Source of the DNA: Azospirillum brasilense | Lineage (GTDB): Bacteria > Pseudomonadota > Alphaproteobacteria > Azospirillales > Azospirillaceae | Reading direction: 5' to 3' | Assembly (NCBI RefSeq): GCF_022023855.1 | Contig: NZ_CP059449.1 | Location: forward strand, 1,164,501-1,228,500 | DNA: 64,000 nucleotides | Shown here: piece after piece, positions 40,423 through 50,114 of the stretch | Layout of the letters: each line of letters begins with the position of its first letter | Numbering within the stretch: the stretch's first letter is position 1 | Translations under genes and position numbers: made by a program | The notes under the pieces: model-generated | Told to the model about the DNA's origin: nothing | The model's input: the letters and a program-made list of their open reading frames with translations, nothing else | Databases searched by the model: none

Positions 40423-43400
40423 TCACTCCGGAAGTTCCATCAGGGCCGGGGTGTCGGTCCACAGCAGGACGCAGCGCACGGCCTTGTCCGGGTAGATGGC
40501 GCGCAACGCCGCGCGGTAGGCCTCCATCTGGCGGACATAGACGGGCGGCACATCCTCCGCCCGGACGGGCGGCGGGCGGTTGGTCTTGTAGTCGACGATC
40601 CACACCGCGTCCTCCTCGATCACCAGCCGGTCGACCCGGCCCGACAGGGCGCGCCCGGTCACCAGACCGACCACCTCCACCTCGGCGCGGGAGTTGGGGC
40701 CGAACAGCCGGGCGAAGCGCGGATCGGTCAGGACGCGCATCGTTTCGGATGCGATTTCATCCTGGCGCTCCGCCGTCAGCTCATGCCCGGGGCGGGCGAG
40801 GTAGCGTCGGGCGGCAGCCTCCCGCGCGTCGGGCGGCAGGTCGGGCAGGGTCTGCATCAGCCGGTGGATCAGCAGGCCGCGCTTGAAGCGCGCCCCGTCG
40901 TCCTCGCCGAGCGGGGAGCGCATCGCCGGCTCGTCCCCGTCCGGACGGGAGGGGGTGAGGGGGCGCGACGGCTCCGGCTCCTCCGGGGCGGCGGCGGTCA
41001 GCCAGGGCGGGGCTTCCTGCGCCGCCAGCACGCGGCCGGCCCCGGCGCCGTCCGGCTTGGGCACGGCGGTCTGCGGGTCGGCCAGCCGCCAGCCCTCGCC
41101 GCTCCAGCCGTCCGGGCAGAGGGTGGAGAAGTCGAAGGGGTGCGGCACGCCGATCTCGCCCATCGCGGCCTCGACCAGCTTGTACCAGCAGGCCTCCGAC
41201 GGCTCCTTCTTGCCCTGGTAGCCGCAGACGTACAGCCGGTCCTCGGCGCGGGTCAGGGCGACGTACAGCAGGCGCCTGTACTCCTGGTCGCGGCGGCGGT
41301 TGGCGCGGGCGCGCGCCTCGGCGCACAGCGCGTCCTCCTGCGAGCGGCGGGCGGCGAAGAGAGGGACGGTACAGCCCTCGTCGGGCCAGAGGATCGGCGG
41401 GCTCTGGGTCGGCGTGCCCAGCGTGTCGGGCAGGAAGACGATGGGCGCCTGGAGCCCTTTGGAGCCGTGCACCGTCATGATGCGTACGCGTCCGCCGCCC
41501 TGCTCCAGCTCGCGCTTGATCTCCGCCTCGCTGGCCGCCAGCCAAGCCAGGAAGTTCTGCAGCGAGGGCGGTTCGGTCTTCTCGAAGGCCAGGCATACGG
41601 CCAGGAATTCGTCCAGCGGGTCCTGGGCGTCGGGGCCGAGCCGCTTCAGGAGGGCGCGGCGGCCCGACCCGTCCGGATCGGCTGGGCAGGGGGCGGCCAG
41701 CAGCCCGGCAAACAGCTCGTAGGGCGCCAGAAAGTCGGTGCGGGCGAGCTGGCCGCCCAGATAGCGGCGGGCCGGGCGGTAGGCCGGGTCGTCCTCCGCC
41801 TTCGCCACCAGCGCCCGCCACAGCGTGCCGCGCCGCCCGTGGGCGAGGTCGAAGAGCTGGTCCTCGGTCAGGCCGATCAGCGGCCCCTTGAGGACGGTGG
41901 CCAGCGTCAGGTCGTCTTCCGGCAGCAGCAGGAACTCGCACAGCGCCATCAGGTCCATGACCGCCAGCTGCTCGGTCAGCACCATGCGGTCCACGCCGGC
42001 CACGGGAACGGCGCGGTCCTTCAGGGCGCGCACCAGCTCCGTCACGAAGGCGGTGCGGCGGCGGACCAGCACCATGACGTCGCCGGGCTGGATCGGCCGG
42101 CCGCGCGACTCGAGCGACTCGCCGCGCTGGGTCCAGTCGCGGATGGTGTCGGCGATGACCGCGGCCAGCCGGGCCGACGGCGAATCGGCGGCCTCGCGCT
42201 CCACCGGGGGCGCCCAGGCGGGCGGGTCGGCGGCCTCCGCCGGCTTCACCGGGGGCCACAGCTCGACCAGACCGGCATGGCCGCGGCGGAAGGCGCGGTG
42301 GCGGATCACCGGGTTCGTTTCGGACGCGACACCATCCTTGGCGCCGTCCAGCCGGAACACCGCATCCACGGTCTGCAGCACGGTGGCGGTGGAGCGGAAG
42401 GAGATGTCCAGTTCGACCGCGTGCCAGTCGCGCTCGGCCGCCTTGGCGCGGGTCTGGAAATGGCGGCGCATCCGGGCGAATTCGGCGGGATCGGCGCGCT
42501 GGAAGCTGAAGATCGACTGCTTTTCGTCGCCCACGGCGAAGACGGTGCGCGTCGTCTCGCCCCCGTCCCGGGCGCTGAGGCCGGCGAAGAACTCCTCGGC
42601 GATGGAGCCGACGACCTGCCATTGCTCCGGGTTGGTGTCCTGGGCTTCGTCGATCAGGATGTGGTCCAGCCCGCCGTCCAGCTTGAACAGCACCCAGGGC
42701 ACGGCGGGCACGCCGTCCTTGCCGCGCAGCAGCGCGTTGGCCGACAGGATCAGGTCGTCGTAGTCGAGCAGCGCCTTGGCCTTCTTCTTCGCCTCGTAGG
42801 CGTGCAGAAGGGCCTCGGCCAGGGTCAGCAGGGCGGTGGTGGAGGCGGCGACACCGGCCGAGCGAACCCGTTTCATCAGCGAAACGAGCCGCTCCGCCTC
42901 ACGCTCCAGCGCCGTCAGGGCGGCGGGGAAGGATGTGGCCGGCTTCTTGGTGATCAGGGTCTTGCGTGCACCGCCCTCCGCCGTCAAGAAATGGCGGGCG
43001 TAGATCTGGAAGGCGCGCACACGGTTTTCCGCGGCGTCGAGCCAGCTCTGGATGCCGACTCCGCGCTCCTCGTCGGTCTTGCTGCCGGTGGACAGCGCGC
43101 GGCAGGCGTCGCGCAGGCTCGTCCCGTCGAAGGCGTGGTCGGCGCAGGCCTCGCGCAGGATCGCCGCCTCGGTGATGCCGGGCGGCACGCCCAAAGCCTC
43201 GTGGACCGCGTCCACCGCGCCGTCCAGCCCGTGAAAGCTCTCGAACAGGCGCTGGATCCGCCCGCGCTCGCTGGCCAGCTCGGCCAGGATGTCGGCGAAC
43301 TCCTCGGCGTTCAGCTCGGCGGTCAGGCGGGCCATCGCCTTGCCGAGCGGGCTGTCGGGGGCGGCGCGCCCGGCGTGCAGCACCTCGTCCCGCGCCTCGG

Positions 43401-43893
43401 TCAGCAGGCCGGCGGCGGTGCGCTCGTCCATCACCTCGAAATGCGGGGCGAGTCCGGCCTCCAGCGGGAAGCGGCGCAGCAGCGACTGGCAGAAGGCGTG
43501 GATGGTCTGGATCTTCATGCCGCCCGGACAATCCACCACCTGGGCGAACAGCCGCCGGGCGATGGTGCGGGTCTCCACGCTCGGCCGCTCGCCGCAGAGG
43601 TCGGCGAGCCGATCCTCCAGCCCCTCGTCGGGCAGGGTCGCCCAGATGCCCAGCGTGCGGTTGATGCGGATGGACATCTCCGCCGCCGCCGCCTTGGTGA
43701 AGGTCAGGCAGAGGATGCGCGCCGGCGCGGTGCCGGACAGCATCAGCCGCAGCACGCGGTCGGTCAGCACCTTCGTCTTGCCGGACCCGGCGGAGGCGCC
43801 CACCCAGACCGACGACAGCGGGTCGGAGGCGAGCCGCTGCGCGACGTTGGGGTCCAGCGGAAGCTCGCGGACGGGGAAGTCGAGGACGGTCAT
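40423..43893 (-). CDS. addA: Double-strand break repair helicase-nuclease AddA
   Basis: The 1156-residue subunit of the AddAB end-resection machine is a UvrD-type 3'-5' helicase with a C-terminal RecB-like nuclease. Walker A is VGASAGSGKTKVLTDR near residue 33. Further motifs are LCLTFTKAAAAEM, the Walker B region HILIDEAQDTNPEQW, VFAVGDEKQSIFSFQRADP, MTVHGSKGLQAPIVFLPDT and LLYVALTRAEDRLYVCG. The nuclease core is WIVDYKTNRPP. It acts with AddB, 148 bp upstream. Confidence 0.95.
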   Translation of the reverse strand: MTVLDFPVRELPLDPNVAQRLASDPLSSVWVGASAGSGKTKVLTDRVLRLMLSGTAPARILCLTFTKAAAAEMSIRINRTLGIWATLPDEGLEDRLADLCGERPSVETRTIARRLFAQVVDCPGGMKIQTIHAFCQSLLRRFPLEAGLAPHFEVMDERTAAGLLTEARDEVLHAGRAAPDSPLGKAMARLTAELNAEEFADILAELASERGRIQRLFESFHGLDGAVDAVHEALGVPPGITEAAILREACADHAFDGTSLRDACRALSTGSKTDEERGVGIQSWLDAAENRVRAFQIYARHFLTAEGGARKTLITKKPATSFPAALTALEREAERLVSLMKRVRSAGVAASTTALLTLAEALLHAYEAKKKAKALLDYDDLILSANALLRGKDGVPAVPWVLFKLDGGLDHILIDEAQDTNPEQWQVVGSIAEEFFAGLSARDGGETTRTVFAVGDEKQSIFSFQRADPAEFARMRRHFQTRAKAAERDWHAVELDISFRSTATVLQTVDAVFRLDGAKDGVASETNPVIRHRAFRRGHAGLVELWPPVKPAEAADPPAWAPPVEREAADSPSARLAAVIADTIRDWTQRGESLESRGRPIQPGDVMVLVRRRTAFVTELVRALKDRAVPVAGVDRMVLTEQLAVMDLMALCEFLLLPEDDLTLATVLKGPLIGLTEDQLFDLAHGRRGTLWRALVAKAEDDPAYRPARRYLGGQLARTDFLAPYELFAGLLAAPCPADPDGSGRRALLKRLGPDAQDPLDEFLAVCLAFEKTEPPSLQNFLAWLAASEAEIKRELEQGGGRVRIMTVHGSKGLQAPIVFLPDTLGTPTQSPPILWPDEGCTVPLFAARRSQEDALCAEARARANRRRDQEYRRLLYVALTRAEDRLYVCGYQGKKEPSEACWYKLVEAAMGEIGVPHPFDFSTLCPDGWSGEGWRLADPQTAVPKPDGAGAGRVLAAQEAPPWLTAAAPEEPEPSRPLTPSRPDGDEPAMRSPLGEDDGARFKRGLLIHRLMQTLPDLPPDAREAAARRYLARPGHELTAERQDEIASETMRVLTDPRFARLFGPNSRAEVEVVGLVTGRALSGRVDRLVIEEDAVWIVDYKTNRPPPVRAEDVPPVYVRQMEAYRAALRAIYPDKAVRCVLLWTDTPALMELPE

Positions 43894-43916
43894 GGGCGGG
43901 TCGTCATGTGTGAGGC

Positions 43917-44025
43917 GTTGCCCCCACCCTCCCCATGCTGCGCATGGGTCCCCTCCCTCCCCCGCTGGGCAGGGGAGGGCCTTGATTCCCTCCCCTGCGA
44001 AAGCGGGGGAGGGTTAGGGTGGGGG
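43917..44025. repeat. Composite palindromic repeat (REPIN-like) between addB and addA
   Basis: The left end GTTGCCCCCACCCT is the inverse of the right end AGGGTGGGGG. Inside are a CCCATGC-TGC-GCATGGG hairpin and a CCTCCCCCGC/GGGGAGGG pair. The right part, 43988-44025, is a 38-bp copy identical to 30859-30896. Confidence 0.8.
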
Positions 44026-44041
44026 TTAAGATGTGTGCTCA

Positions 44042-47020
44042 TCACCCCTCACCCCCATCGCCACCCGCCGACCATTCCTGCACCCGCGCGAGGTGGGCGT
44101 AGTCGGTGTAGCGCGGGGCCATTGCCGGGCGGGGGCAGGAGCGGTAGGGGGTGGCAGGGTCGTCGAAATGGCGGATCAGTTCCTCCAGCCCGGCGCGGGC
44201 CTCGGTGGCGAGCGTCGCCGGGTCGCCCTTCACCGCCTTCTCCTCGCCCGGCGGGTCGCCGCCGGACAGGCGCCAGAAGGCCAGCTCGGCCACCCGGTTC
44301 TTCGCCACCCCGGCGAAGCCGCCGGCCTCGGCCATGGCGGCCTCCAGCGGGAGCTGCGGGGCGAAGCCCAGCTCGATCTCGCGGGTCGAGGGCGGGGTGC
44401 CGGTCTTGTAGTCGATCAGGACCAGCCCCTCGCCGCCCGAATCGATGCGGTCGGCCTTGGCGGTCAGCAGAAAGGGACCGGCGGGGCCGCTCAGCGCCAA
44501 CTCGCCCGACACCTCGGTGGCGAGCGGCTTCAGGGTGCGGCGGCGGTCGCGCTCCTGCCCGACGAACCACTCGGCGATGCGCTCGAAGCGCGGCCACCAG
44601 AAGGCCCAGACGTCGGGATGGCTGTGCAGCAGCGGGCCGAAGGACTCGCGCCCCATCGCCAGCAGCCGGTGCAGTGCGCCGTCGGGCAACTGGCCGGGAT
44701 AGGCCTTCACGAAGGCGTCCAGGGCCGCGTGGATGAACTGGCCGCGGTCGGCGGCTCCGGGGTCGGCGGCGATGGGGTCGAGCTTGCGCAGGCGCAGCAC
44801 ATGCTCGGCGTAGATGGCGTAGGGGTCGCGCATCCACTTCTCGATCTTGGTGACCGACAGCTTGCGCGGGCGGGCGGACACGGGCGGGCGCGGCTCCGGC
44901 GGGGCGACGGGGCGCACGGCGTCCGGCTCGTCCAGCCCGCGCGCCCAGGCCAGCCAGGGCTCCCCGGCCAGCTCGATCCGCCCGTCCAGACCCAGCGCGC
45001 GCAGCACCGTCTCCAGCCGCAGCAGCCAGCGCGACGGGACGGTGGGCGTGCCGTCCACCCGCTCCGCGCGGGTCAGCACGACCTCCTCGGCGCCGCAGGC
45101 GTGGGTGAAGTCGTGGGCGGATAGGCCGACCATGCGTTCCGGGCTGGGCAAGCCGAAGTCGCGGCGCATCGGGCGCGACATCCAGGGATCGGCGTCAGGG
45201 TCGGGCGGCCAAGTCCCCTCGTTCAGCCCGCCGAGGATCAGCAGATCGAAATGCTGGAGGCGCGCCTCCATGGGGCCGAGGATGTAGAGGCGCGGGTGCA
45301 GGCCGAAGCGCGGGCGCACCGGGCGCATCGCCATCAGCGCGTCGAGCAGCGCCGGATAGTCCTTGCCGGGAACGGCGGGGAAACCGTCCGCCGCCTCCAG
45401 CAGCTCATGGACGAAGGTCGCGGCCTCCTCGCCGTCGTCCTGCCGCCACAGGAACTCCGACCCCGGTGCGTCGGTGCGCGAGGCCAGCGCCTCCGCGAAG
45501 GCGACGTGCGCGCGGACGAGGTCGCTGAGCGGGGCGTCGCTGAACAGCACCTCCATGAAGGGGGTGGCGAGCGTTTCGAGATTTTCCAGCCAGCCGAGCA
45601 GGGTGGCCTGCTGGTCCGGGTGGTCGAAGCGGTCGGCGGCCTTCAGCGCGGCGATCAGCCCGGCGAAGCCCTCCGCCGGGCGGGGGCCGCGCAGCACGGT
45701 GCGCTCCAGCGCGCGGGCGGAGCGGCGGAACTCCGCCGGGTCGTGCCCGCCGGCGGCCAGCGGGTGCTTGGCGAGCGCCAGCAGGGCCAGCGGGTGGGCG
45801 CGGCTGGCGGCCAGCTCGGCGGTCAGGCGCAGATAGGTGCCGACCGCGGTGTGGACCAGCGGCTGGCCCGCCGAGTCGTTGACCGCGATGCCCCAGCGGG
45901 TCAGCGCCATGGCGACCCGGCGCGCGAGGTTGCGGTCGGGGGAGACCAGCGCCGCCGTTTTGCCCGGCGTCTCCAGCGCGTGACGGAGCAGGAGCGCGAT
46001 GACCGACGCCTCCTCTTCCGCGGTCGGGGCGTCGATGCGGGTCAGCCCGTCCAGGGCCGCGGCGTCCAGCCCGTCCAGCTCCCGCCAGCTTTCCGTGGTG
46101 GCGGCGGGACGCATGGCCTCCGCCAGCAGGCGGGCGCGGGCGGCCCGCGGCTCCTCCGCGTCGTTCCAGCGGCGGACGGCGGCGCGGCCAACCGACAGCC
46201 GGTCGAGCAGGTGGGCGAGGCCGTGTTGCGGGTGCGCCTCGTCGGCGCGGATGGCGTCCCAGCTCGCCTCGTCGGCCTCCAGATCCAGGCCGGGCAGCAC
46301 GACGGCCCCCTGCGGCAGGGCGGCGACCACCGCCAGCAGGTCGGCGGAGGCCGGGATGGAGCCGGTGGAGCCGGCGGCGATCACCAGCCCCTGCGGCGGC
46401 TCCGCCCGCCAGAGCGCGGCCTGGGTCTGAAGCACGAGGTTGCGGCGCTGCGCGGGATCGGTCAGTGCGCTGGCGCCGAGAATGGCCGGCCAGTGCTCCG
46501 TGACGATCTTCAGGAACTCCAGCGTCACCTGCCAGTGCTGGGCGTAATCCTCCGGCACCAGCGAGGCCAGCCGGTCGAAGGCGACGTTCTCCGTCCACAC
46601 CGCGTCGATCAGCCGCCCCAGGTCGGCGCCCAGCCGCACCGCCTGCGCGGTGGTGGCCGACACGCCGGTCGCCTGGAGGATCAGCCGGGCCAGCATCATC
46701 TGGCGCTTCAGCCCGCTGATCGGGTCGGGCAACTCCAGCGGCACGCCGGGCAGCTCCTCCGCCGAGGTCAGGCTGAGCGAGGCGGCGTCCAGTTCGCCCA
46801 GCGGGCTCATCCGCGGCAGCAGCATCGGCTGCCCGCCGGAGCGGCGCAGGAAGGCCTCGCGCAGCGAGCGGCAGGAGCGGCGCGTCGGCAGCAGGACGGT
46901 CACCCCGGCCAGCGCCAGCGGGTCGTTCCCCACGCGGTCCAGGATGCCCGCGGCGAGCTGGTCCACGAAGGACACGCCGGTGGGAATCGAATAGACCTTG
47001 GGCTCCGCCCTGCCGCTCAT
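44042..47020 (-). CDS. addB: Double-strand break repair protein AddB
   Basis: The 992-residue partner of AddA is of the alphaproteobacterial type. The N-terminus YSIPTGVSFVDQLAAGI and LLPTRRSCRSLREAF replaces a true Walker A, so the helicase domain is inactive and probably scans for the recombination hotspot. The C-terminal PDDEXK nuclease is seen in SVTKIEKWMRDPYAIYA, the acidic strand GEGLVLIDYKTGTPP and LGFAPQLPLEAAMAEAGGF. A promoter lies just upstream. It forms a complex with AddA. Confidence 0.94.
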   Translation of the reverse strand: MSGRAEPKVYSIPTGVSFVDQLAAGILDRVGNDPLALAGVTVLLPTRRSCRSLREAFLRRSGGQPMLLPRMSPLGELDAASLSLTSAEELPGVPLELPDPISGLKRQMMLARLILQATGVSATTAQAVRLGADLGRLIDAVWTENVAFDRLASLVPEDYAQHWQVTLEFLKIVTEHWPAILGASALTDPAQRRNLVLQTQAALWRAEPPQGLVIAAGSTGSIPASADLLAVVAALPQGAVVLPGLDLEADEASWDAIRADEAHPQHGLAHLLDRLSVGRAAVRRWNDAEEPRAARARLLAEAMRPAATTESWRELDGLDAAALDGLTRIDAPTAEEEASVIALLLRHALETPGKTAALVSPDRNLARRVAMALTRWGIAVNDSAGQPLVHTAVGTYLRLTAELAASRAHPLALLALAKHPLAAGGHDPAEFRRSARALERTVLRGPRPAEGFAGLIAALKAADRFDHPDQQATLLGWLENLETLATPFMEVLFSDAPLSDLVRAHVAFAEALASRTDAPGSEFLWRQDDGEEAATFVHELLEAADGFPAVPGKDYPALLDALMAMRPVRPRFGLHPRLYILGPMEARLQHFDLLILGGLNEGTWPPDPDADPWMSRPMRRDFGLPSPERMVGLSAHDFTHACGAEEVVLTRAERVDGTPTVPSRWLLRLETVLRALGLDGRIELAGEPWLAWARGLDEPDAVRPVAPPEPRPPVSARPRKLSVTKIEKWMRDPYAIYAEHVLRLRKLDPIAADPGAADRGQFIHAALDAFVKAYPGQLPDGALHRLLAMGRESFGPLLHSHPDVWAFWWPRFERIAEWFVGQERDRRRTLKPLATEVSGELALSGPAGPFLLTAKADRIDSGGEGLVLIDYKTGTPPSTREIELGFAPQLPLEAAMAEAGGFAGVAKNRVAELAFWRLSGGDPPGEEKAVKGDPATLATEARAGLEELIRHFDDPATPYRSCPRPAMAPRYTDYAHLARVQEWSAGGDGGEG

Positions 47021-47056
47021 GCCTGCCCCGGAAGCTGTATCGTCAGACGCGCGAGG

Positions 47057-47085
47057 ATACTAGATGTGGGGCAATGAGACCACAA
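47057..47085 (-). promoter_or_regulatory. Candidate promoter of addB
   Basis: On the minus strand, TTGTGG (47085-47080), a 17-bp spacer and TAGTAT (47062-47057) lie within an AT-rich stretch just before addB, so addBA can be expressed apart from tsaE-amgK-murU. Confidence 0.5.
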
Positions 47086-47134
47086 AGCGTCAAGGAATAC
47101 AAAAATTCTCACAAAGGGACGGTTGGGTGGCCTG

Positions 47135-47914
47135 TCAGGTGGTGACCACCGACACGTCGCTCATCGACAGCATCTCCTCCGTCTCGGCCAGCGCGTCGGG
47201 GGTGCCGATGTGGAACCACAACCCGTCATGGGCGAGGCCGAAAAGACGCCCGGCCTCCTGCGCGCGGTCCCAGACGCGGTTGGTCGAGAAGGCGCCGTCG
47301 GGGGTGTCCTGCGCGAACAGTTCCGGCTTCACGATCTGGACGCCGGCGTAGACGAAGGGGGCGATCTCCATCTCGCCGCGCCGGGTCAGCCGGCCCAGCG
47401 GGTCCATGTGGTAATCGCCGCGCCCCTCGTAGCCCACCGCCTTGGTGGTCGCCATCAGCAGGAGGAGCGCGTCCATCTCGTCCGGATTCCAGTGGCGGGC
47501 CAGCCGCGCCAGGGTGGGGGAGGGGCCGTCGAGCCACAGGATGTCGGCGTTGACCACATAGACCGGGTCGGCGCCGAGCAGCGGCAGGGCCTTCTTCACG
47601 CCGCCGCCGGTCTCCAGCAGCGTGTCCTCCGGCGACAGGGTGATGGCCGGGGTGGTCCGCCCCGCCAGATGGGCGGCGATCATCTCGCCCTTGTAATGGC
47701 TGTTGACCACCGCGGAGGCCACGCCGGCCTCTTCCAGCCGGTCGAGCGCGTGGTCGAGCATCGGCTTGCCCATCACCGGGATCAGGGGCTTCGGGCGCTC
47801 CAGGGTCAGCGGGCGCATCCGCAGGCCCAGCCCGGCGGCCATCACCATGGCCTTATGGGGGACGGTCGCCACAGGCGGCGTCTTGGTACGGGTCTTCTTC
47901 GAGACAGGCGACAT
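47135..47914 (-). CDS. murU: N-acetylmuramate 1-phosphate uridylyltransferase (MurU-type)
   Basis: The 259-residue nucleotidyltransferase begins after a basic, Pro/Thr-rich head with the sugar-nucleotide motif AMVMAAGLGLRMRPLTLERPKPLIPVMGKPMLDHALDRL. Further on are SPEDTLLETGGGVKKALPLLG and VYVVNADILWLDG. With AmgK encoded directly upstream it would convert MurNAc-1-P to UDP-MurNAc, bypassing de novo synthesis in wall recycling, as shown for Pseudomonas putida and Caulobacter. It starts 2 bp after the amgK stop. Confidence 0.88.
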   Translation of the reverse strand: MSPVSKKTRTKTPPVATVPHKAMVMAAGLGLRMRPLTLERPKPLIPVMGKPMLDHALDRLEEAGVASAVVNSHYKGEMIAAHLAGRTTPAITLSPEDTLLETGGGVKKALPLLGADPVYVVNADILWLDGPSPTLARLARHWNPDEMDALLLLMATTKAVGYEGRGDYHMDPLGRLTRRGEMEIAPFVYAGVQIVKPELFAQDTPDGAFSTNRVWDRAQEAGRLFGLAHDGLWFHIGTPDALAETEEMLSMSDVSVVTT

Positions 47915-47916
47915 AA

Positions 47917-48930
47917 TCAATCCGGCTCCGGAACGACAAGCTCCGCGCGGGTACCCGGCGGCAGATGACGGGCAAACCAGTCGGCGACCGGGGCCAGTTC
48001 GGGCTTGGCAAGCTGGCCTTCCAGAAGCCGCCAGACGCGCGGCAGGTGAAGGAGATAGCCGCGTCGGCGCTGCAACGCCAGACGCACGAAGATGGCGACG
48101 ATGCGGGTGTGCCGGATCGCGCCCAGAACCGCGTAGGAGCGGCGGAAGGCGCCCCAGTCCCGATCCGGGAAGGCCGTCCGGTAGCGGTCGAGCAGAACGC
48201 CCTCCAGCCCGGCGGGCAGGTCGCGGCGGGCGTCCTCCAGCAGCGACACCAGATCGTAGGCGACGGGGCCGAGCCCGGCGCTCTGGTAATCGATCAGCCC
48301 GGCCGCCCGCAGGCCGGGCCGGGGCAGCCGCATGACGTTGTCGACATGGTAATCGCGCAGCAGCAGCGACTGCGGCCCGGCGCAAGCCTCCGGGACGACG
48401 GCGGCCCAGGCCGCGTCGAAGTCGGACCGGGCCTCGTCCGACAGGGGTTTTCCCGTCGCCGCGGGCAGGTAGACGTCGGCGAACAGCGCCACCTGCTGCG
48501 TGAACAGGGCCGCGTCGTAGAGCGGCAGGTTCAGGCAGGCCGCCTCCTCCACGGGGAAGCGGCGGTGCAGCTCGATCAGAACGTCGGTCGCCAGTTCGTA
48601 GAGCGGGCGCGGCTCCTCCCCCGCGTTCAGCAGGCGGGTCAAGGTGCCATCGCCGAAATCCTCCTGAATGGCGAGCCCCGCCTCGACCTCCGCCGCCAGG
48701 ATGGCGGGGACGGAGAAGCCCAGCCGGTCCAGCGTCGCGCCGATGGCGATGAAGGGCACCAGATCCTCGGCCGGGACGGGGGTGTCGACCAGGATCAGCG
48801 TGTCGCCGTCCAGCGTGGTCAGGCGCTCGTAGCGGCGTGCCGAGGCGTCGCCGGCCAGCGGCTCGCGTTTGGCCCCCTCCAGCCCGTGGCGGGCGAGGAA
48901 GGCGGCGATCTGCGACGCACGGTCGGTCAC
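47917..48930 (-). CDS. amgK: N-acetylmuramate/N-acetylglucosamine 1-kinase (AmgK-type)
   Basis: The 337-residue aminoglycoside-phosphotransferase-fold kinase starts with GTG, overlapping the tsaE stop by 4 bp. Key parts are LAGDASARRYERL, the hinge VDTPVPAEDL, QEDFGDGTLTRLL, the catalytic loop LLLRDYHVDNVMRLP (HRD-like DYHxDN) and the metal-binding GLIDYQSAGLGPVAYDLVSLLEDARRD. The context with murU supports the sugar-kinase role over antibiotic resistance. Confidence 0.9.
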   Translation of the reverse strand: MTDRASQIAAFLARHGLEGAKREPLAGDASARRYERLTTLDGDTLILVDTPVPAEDLVPFIAIGATLDRLGFSVPAILAAEVEAGLAIQEDFGDGTLTRLLNAGEEPRPLYELATDVLIELHRRFPVEEAACLNLPLYDAALFTQQVALFADVYLPAATGKPLSDEARSDFDAAWAAVVPEACAGPQSLLLRDYHVDNVMRLPRPGLRAAGLIDYQSAGLGPVAYDLVSLLEDARRDLPAGLEGVLLDRYRTAFPDRDWGAFRRSYAVLGAIRHTRIVAIFVRLALQRRRGYLLHLPRVWRLLEGQLAKPELAPVADWFARHLPPGTRAELVVPEPD

Positions 48931-49439
48931 GGCCCCTCCAGTCCGGAAAGGCCCAGTCCGGTGAGGTCGAGGGCGTGCAAGCGCGCTTCCCAGACGCCAT
49001 GGCCGGTCAGGGTGGCGCGGCGCTCGGTCGGCCCGGCGAAGCTCATCGCGACGTCGAGACGGTCGGCGGGCAGCAGCGGACCCAGCCGGTCCGGCCATTC
49101 CACCAGCAGGACGGCCTCGGCGCGGGCCTCGTCCCAGCCCAGCTCGGTCACCTCGTCGGGGCCGGACAGGCGGTAGAGATCGAAATGCCAGACCGGGCCG
49201 ATGTCGGTGTCGTAGGTCTGCACCAGCGTGAAGGTCGGGGACGGCACCTCCGCGTCCTCCTCCGTCACGGCGCGGATCAGGGCGCGGCACAGGGCGGACT
49301 TGCCGGCGCCCAGGTCGCCGCGCAAGGCGACGAGGTCGCCGGGAGCCAGCGCCGCGGCCAAACGGCGGGCCAGCGCGGCGGTCGCCTCCTCGCTCGGCAG
49401 CGTGACGGCGCGCGTGTGGGGGGAATCGGTCTGGGTCAT
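48927..49439 (-). CDS. tsaE: tRNA threonylcarbamoyladenosine biosynthesis ATPase TsaE
   Basis: The 170-residue P-loop ATPase works with TsaB and TsaD to make t6A37 in tRNAs. It has Walker A LRGDLGAGKSALCRALI, the switch SPTFTLVQTYD and HFDLYRLSGPDEVTELGWDE. The start ATG at 49439 gives the usual length; another ATG six residues upstream is possible. It heads the tsaE-amgK-murU run, an arrangement usual in alphaproteobacteria. Confidence 0.94.
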   Translation of the reverse strand: MTQTDSPHTRAVTLPSEEATAALARRLAAALAPGDLVALRGDLGAGKSALCRALIRAVTEEDAEVPSPTFTLVQTYDTDIGPVWHFDLYRLSGPDEVTELGWDEARAEAVLLVEWPDRLGPLLPADRLDVAMSFAGPTERRATLTGHGVWEARLHALDLTGLGLSGLEGP

Positions 49440-49471
49440 GTCACGGGATGCGGTCAAATCAACGGCGGCAA

Positions 49472-49903
49472 TCAACGTCGCGAGGCGGCCTTGCGCGGCA
49501 CCGGGCCGGGGGAGGGGGAGGGGGCGGGCTCCGCCCCTTCGATGCGGTCCTCCACCAAGCGCGGGGGCTTCTTGAAGTTCATGGTGATCATCAGCGTCAG
49601 GGCGCCGTTGATCAGGTGGATCATCTTGTCGGATTCGACGGGCAGGGGGATCTTGCGCCCCATGCAATAGGACACCAGCGCCGCCGCGACCTCGGACTCG
49701 TGCAGGGTCATGCTGCGGTCGTCACCTTCGTCCCCGGTGACCTGGATCAGCGTCTCCACCCCGCCGCCGCCGGGTTGGCCGGGACGGTAGGTGACCTTGC
49801 CGACCGTGCCGTTGGGTAGCGGCTCGCGCATCCGGCGGCGGCGGTCGAGCACGGCCTTCACGACCTCCTGGTCGGTGAACACGAGGCAGCGCAGCTCCTT
49901 CAT
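49472..49903 (-). CDS. Conserved hypothetical protein
   Basis: The 143-residue protein starts MKELRCLVFTDQEVVKAVLDRRRRM behind GAAGGA. The sequence suggests a compact alpha/beta protein: LVFTDQEVV, a TVGKVTYRPGQ strand, LIQVTGDEGDDRSMTLHESEVAAALVSYCMGRKIPLPV and a disordered Pro/Ser tail. I recognise no family function. It precedes tsaE on the same strand with 32 bp between, so it may be the first gene of that operon. Confidence 0.75.
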   Translation of the reverse strand: MKELRCLVFTDQEVVKAVLDRRRRMREPLPNGTVGKVTYRPGQPGGGGVETLIQVTGDEGDDRSMTLHESEVAAALVSYCMGRKIPLPVESDKMIHLINGALTLMITMNFKKPPRLVEDRIEGAEPAPSPSPGPVPRKAASRR

Positions 49904-50114
49904 CGCCAGTCCTTCATCGCGGGCGCTCCGGCACGGGGAAAACGCGCAAATCCTACCCCACCGCAACCGCACTCCCAGAAGGAAATCGGCGGAACCGCAC
50001 CCATTTTGCGCGCGCCGTTCGCTTACCCCGTGCAGGGCGGGGTTGACCGGGGGCGCGAAACCGGACAATTGAAGGCGTCATCGTTCCCCCCGTTTGCACA
50101 AGGCAGCGCGTCCC

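Noticed and set aside
47917..48930. Aminoglycoside resistance kinase
   Set aside because: The fold is shared, but the 4-bp overlap with tsaE and the tight link to a MurU-type nucleotidyltransferase point to the wall-recycling kinase AmgK.
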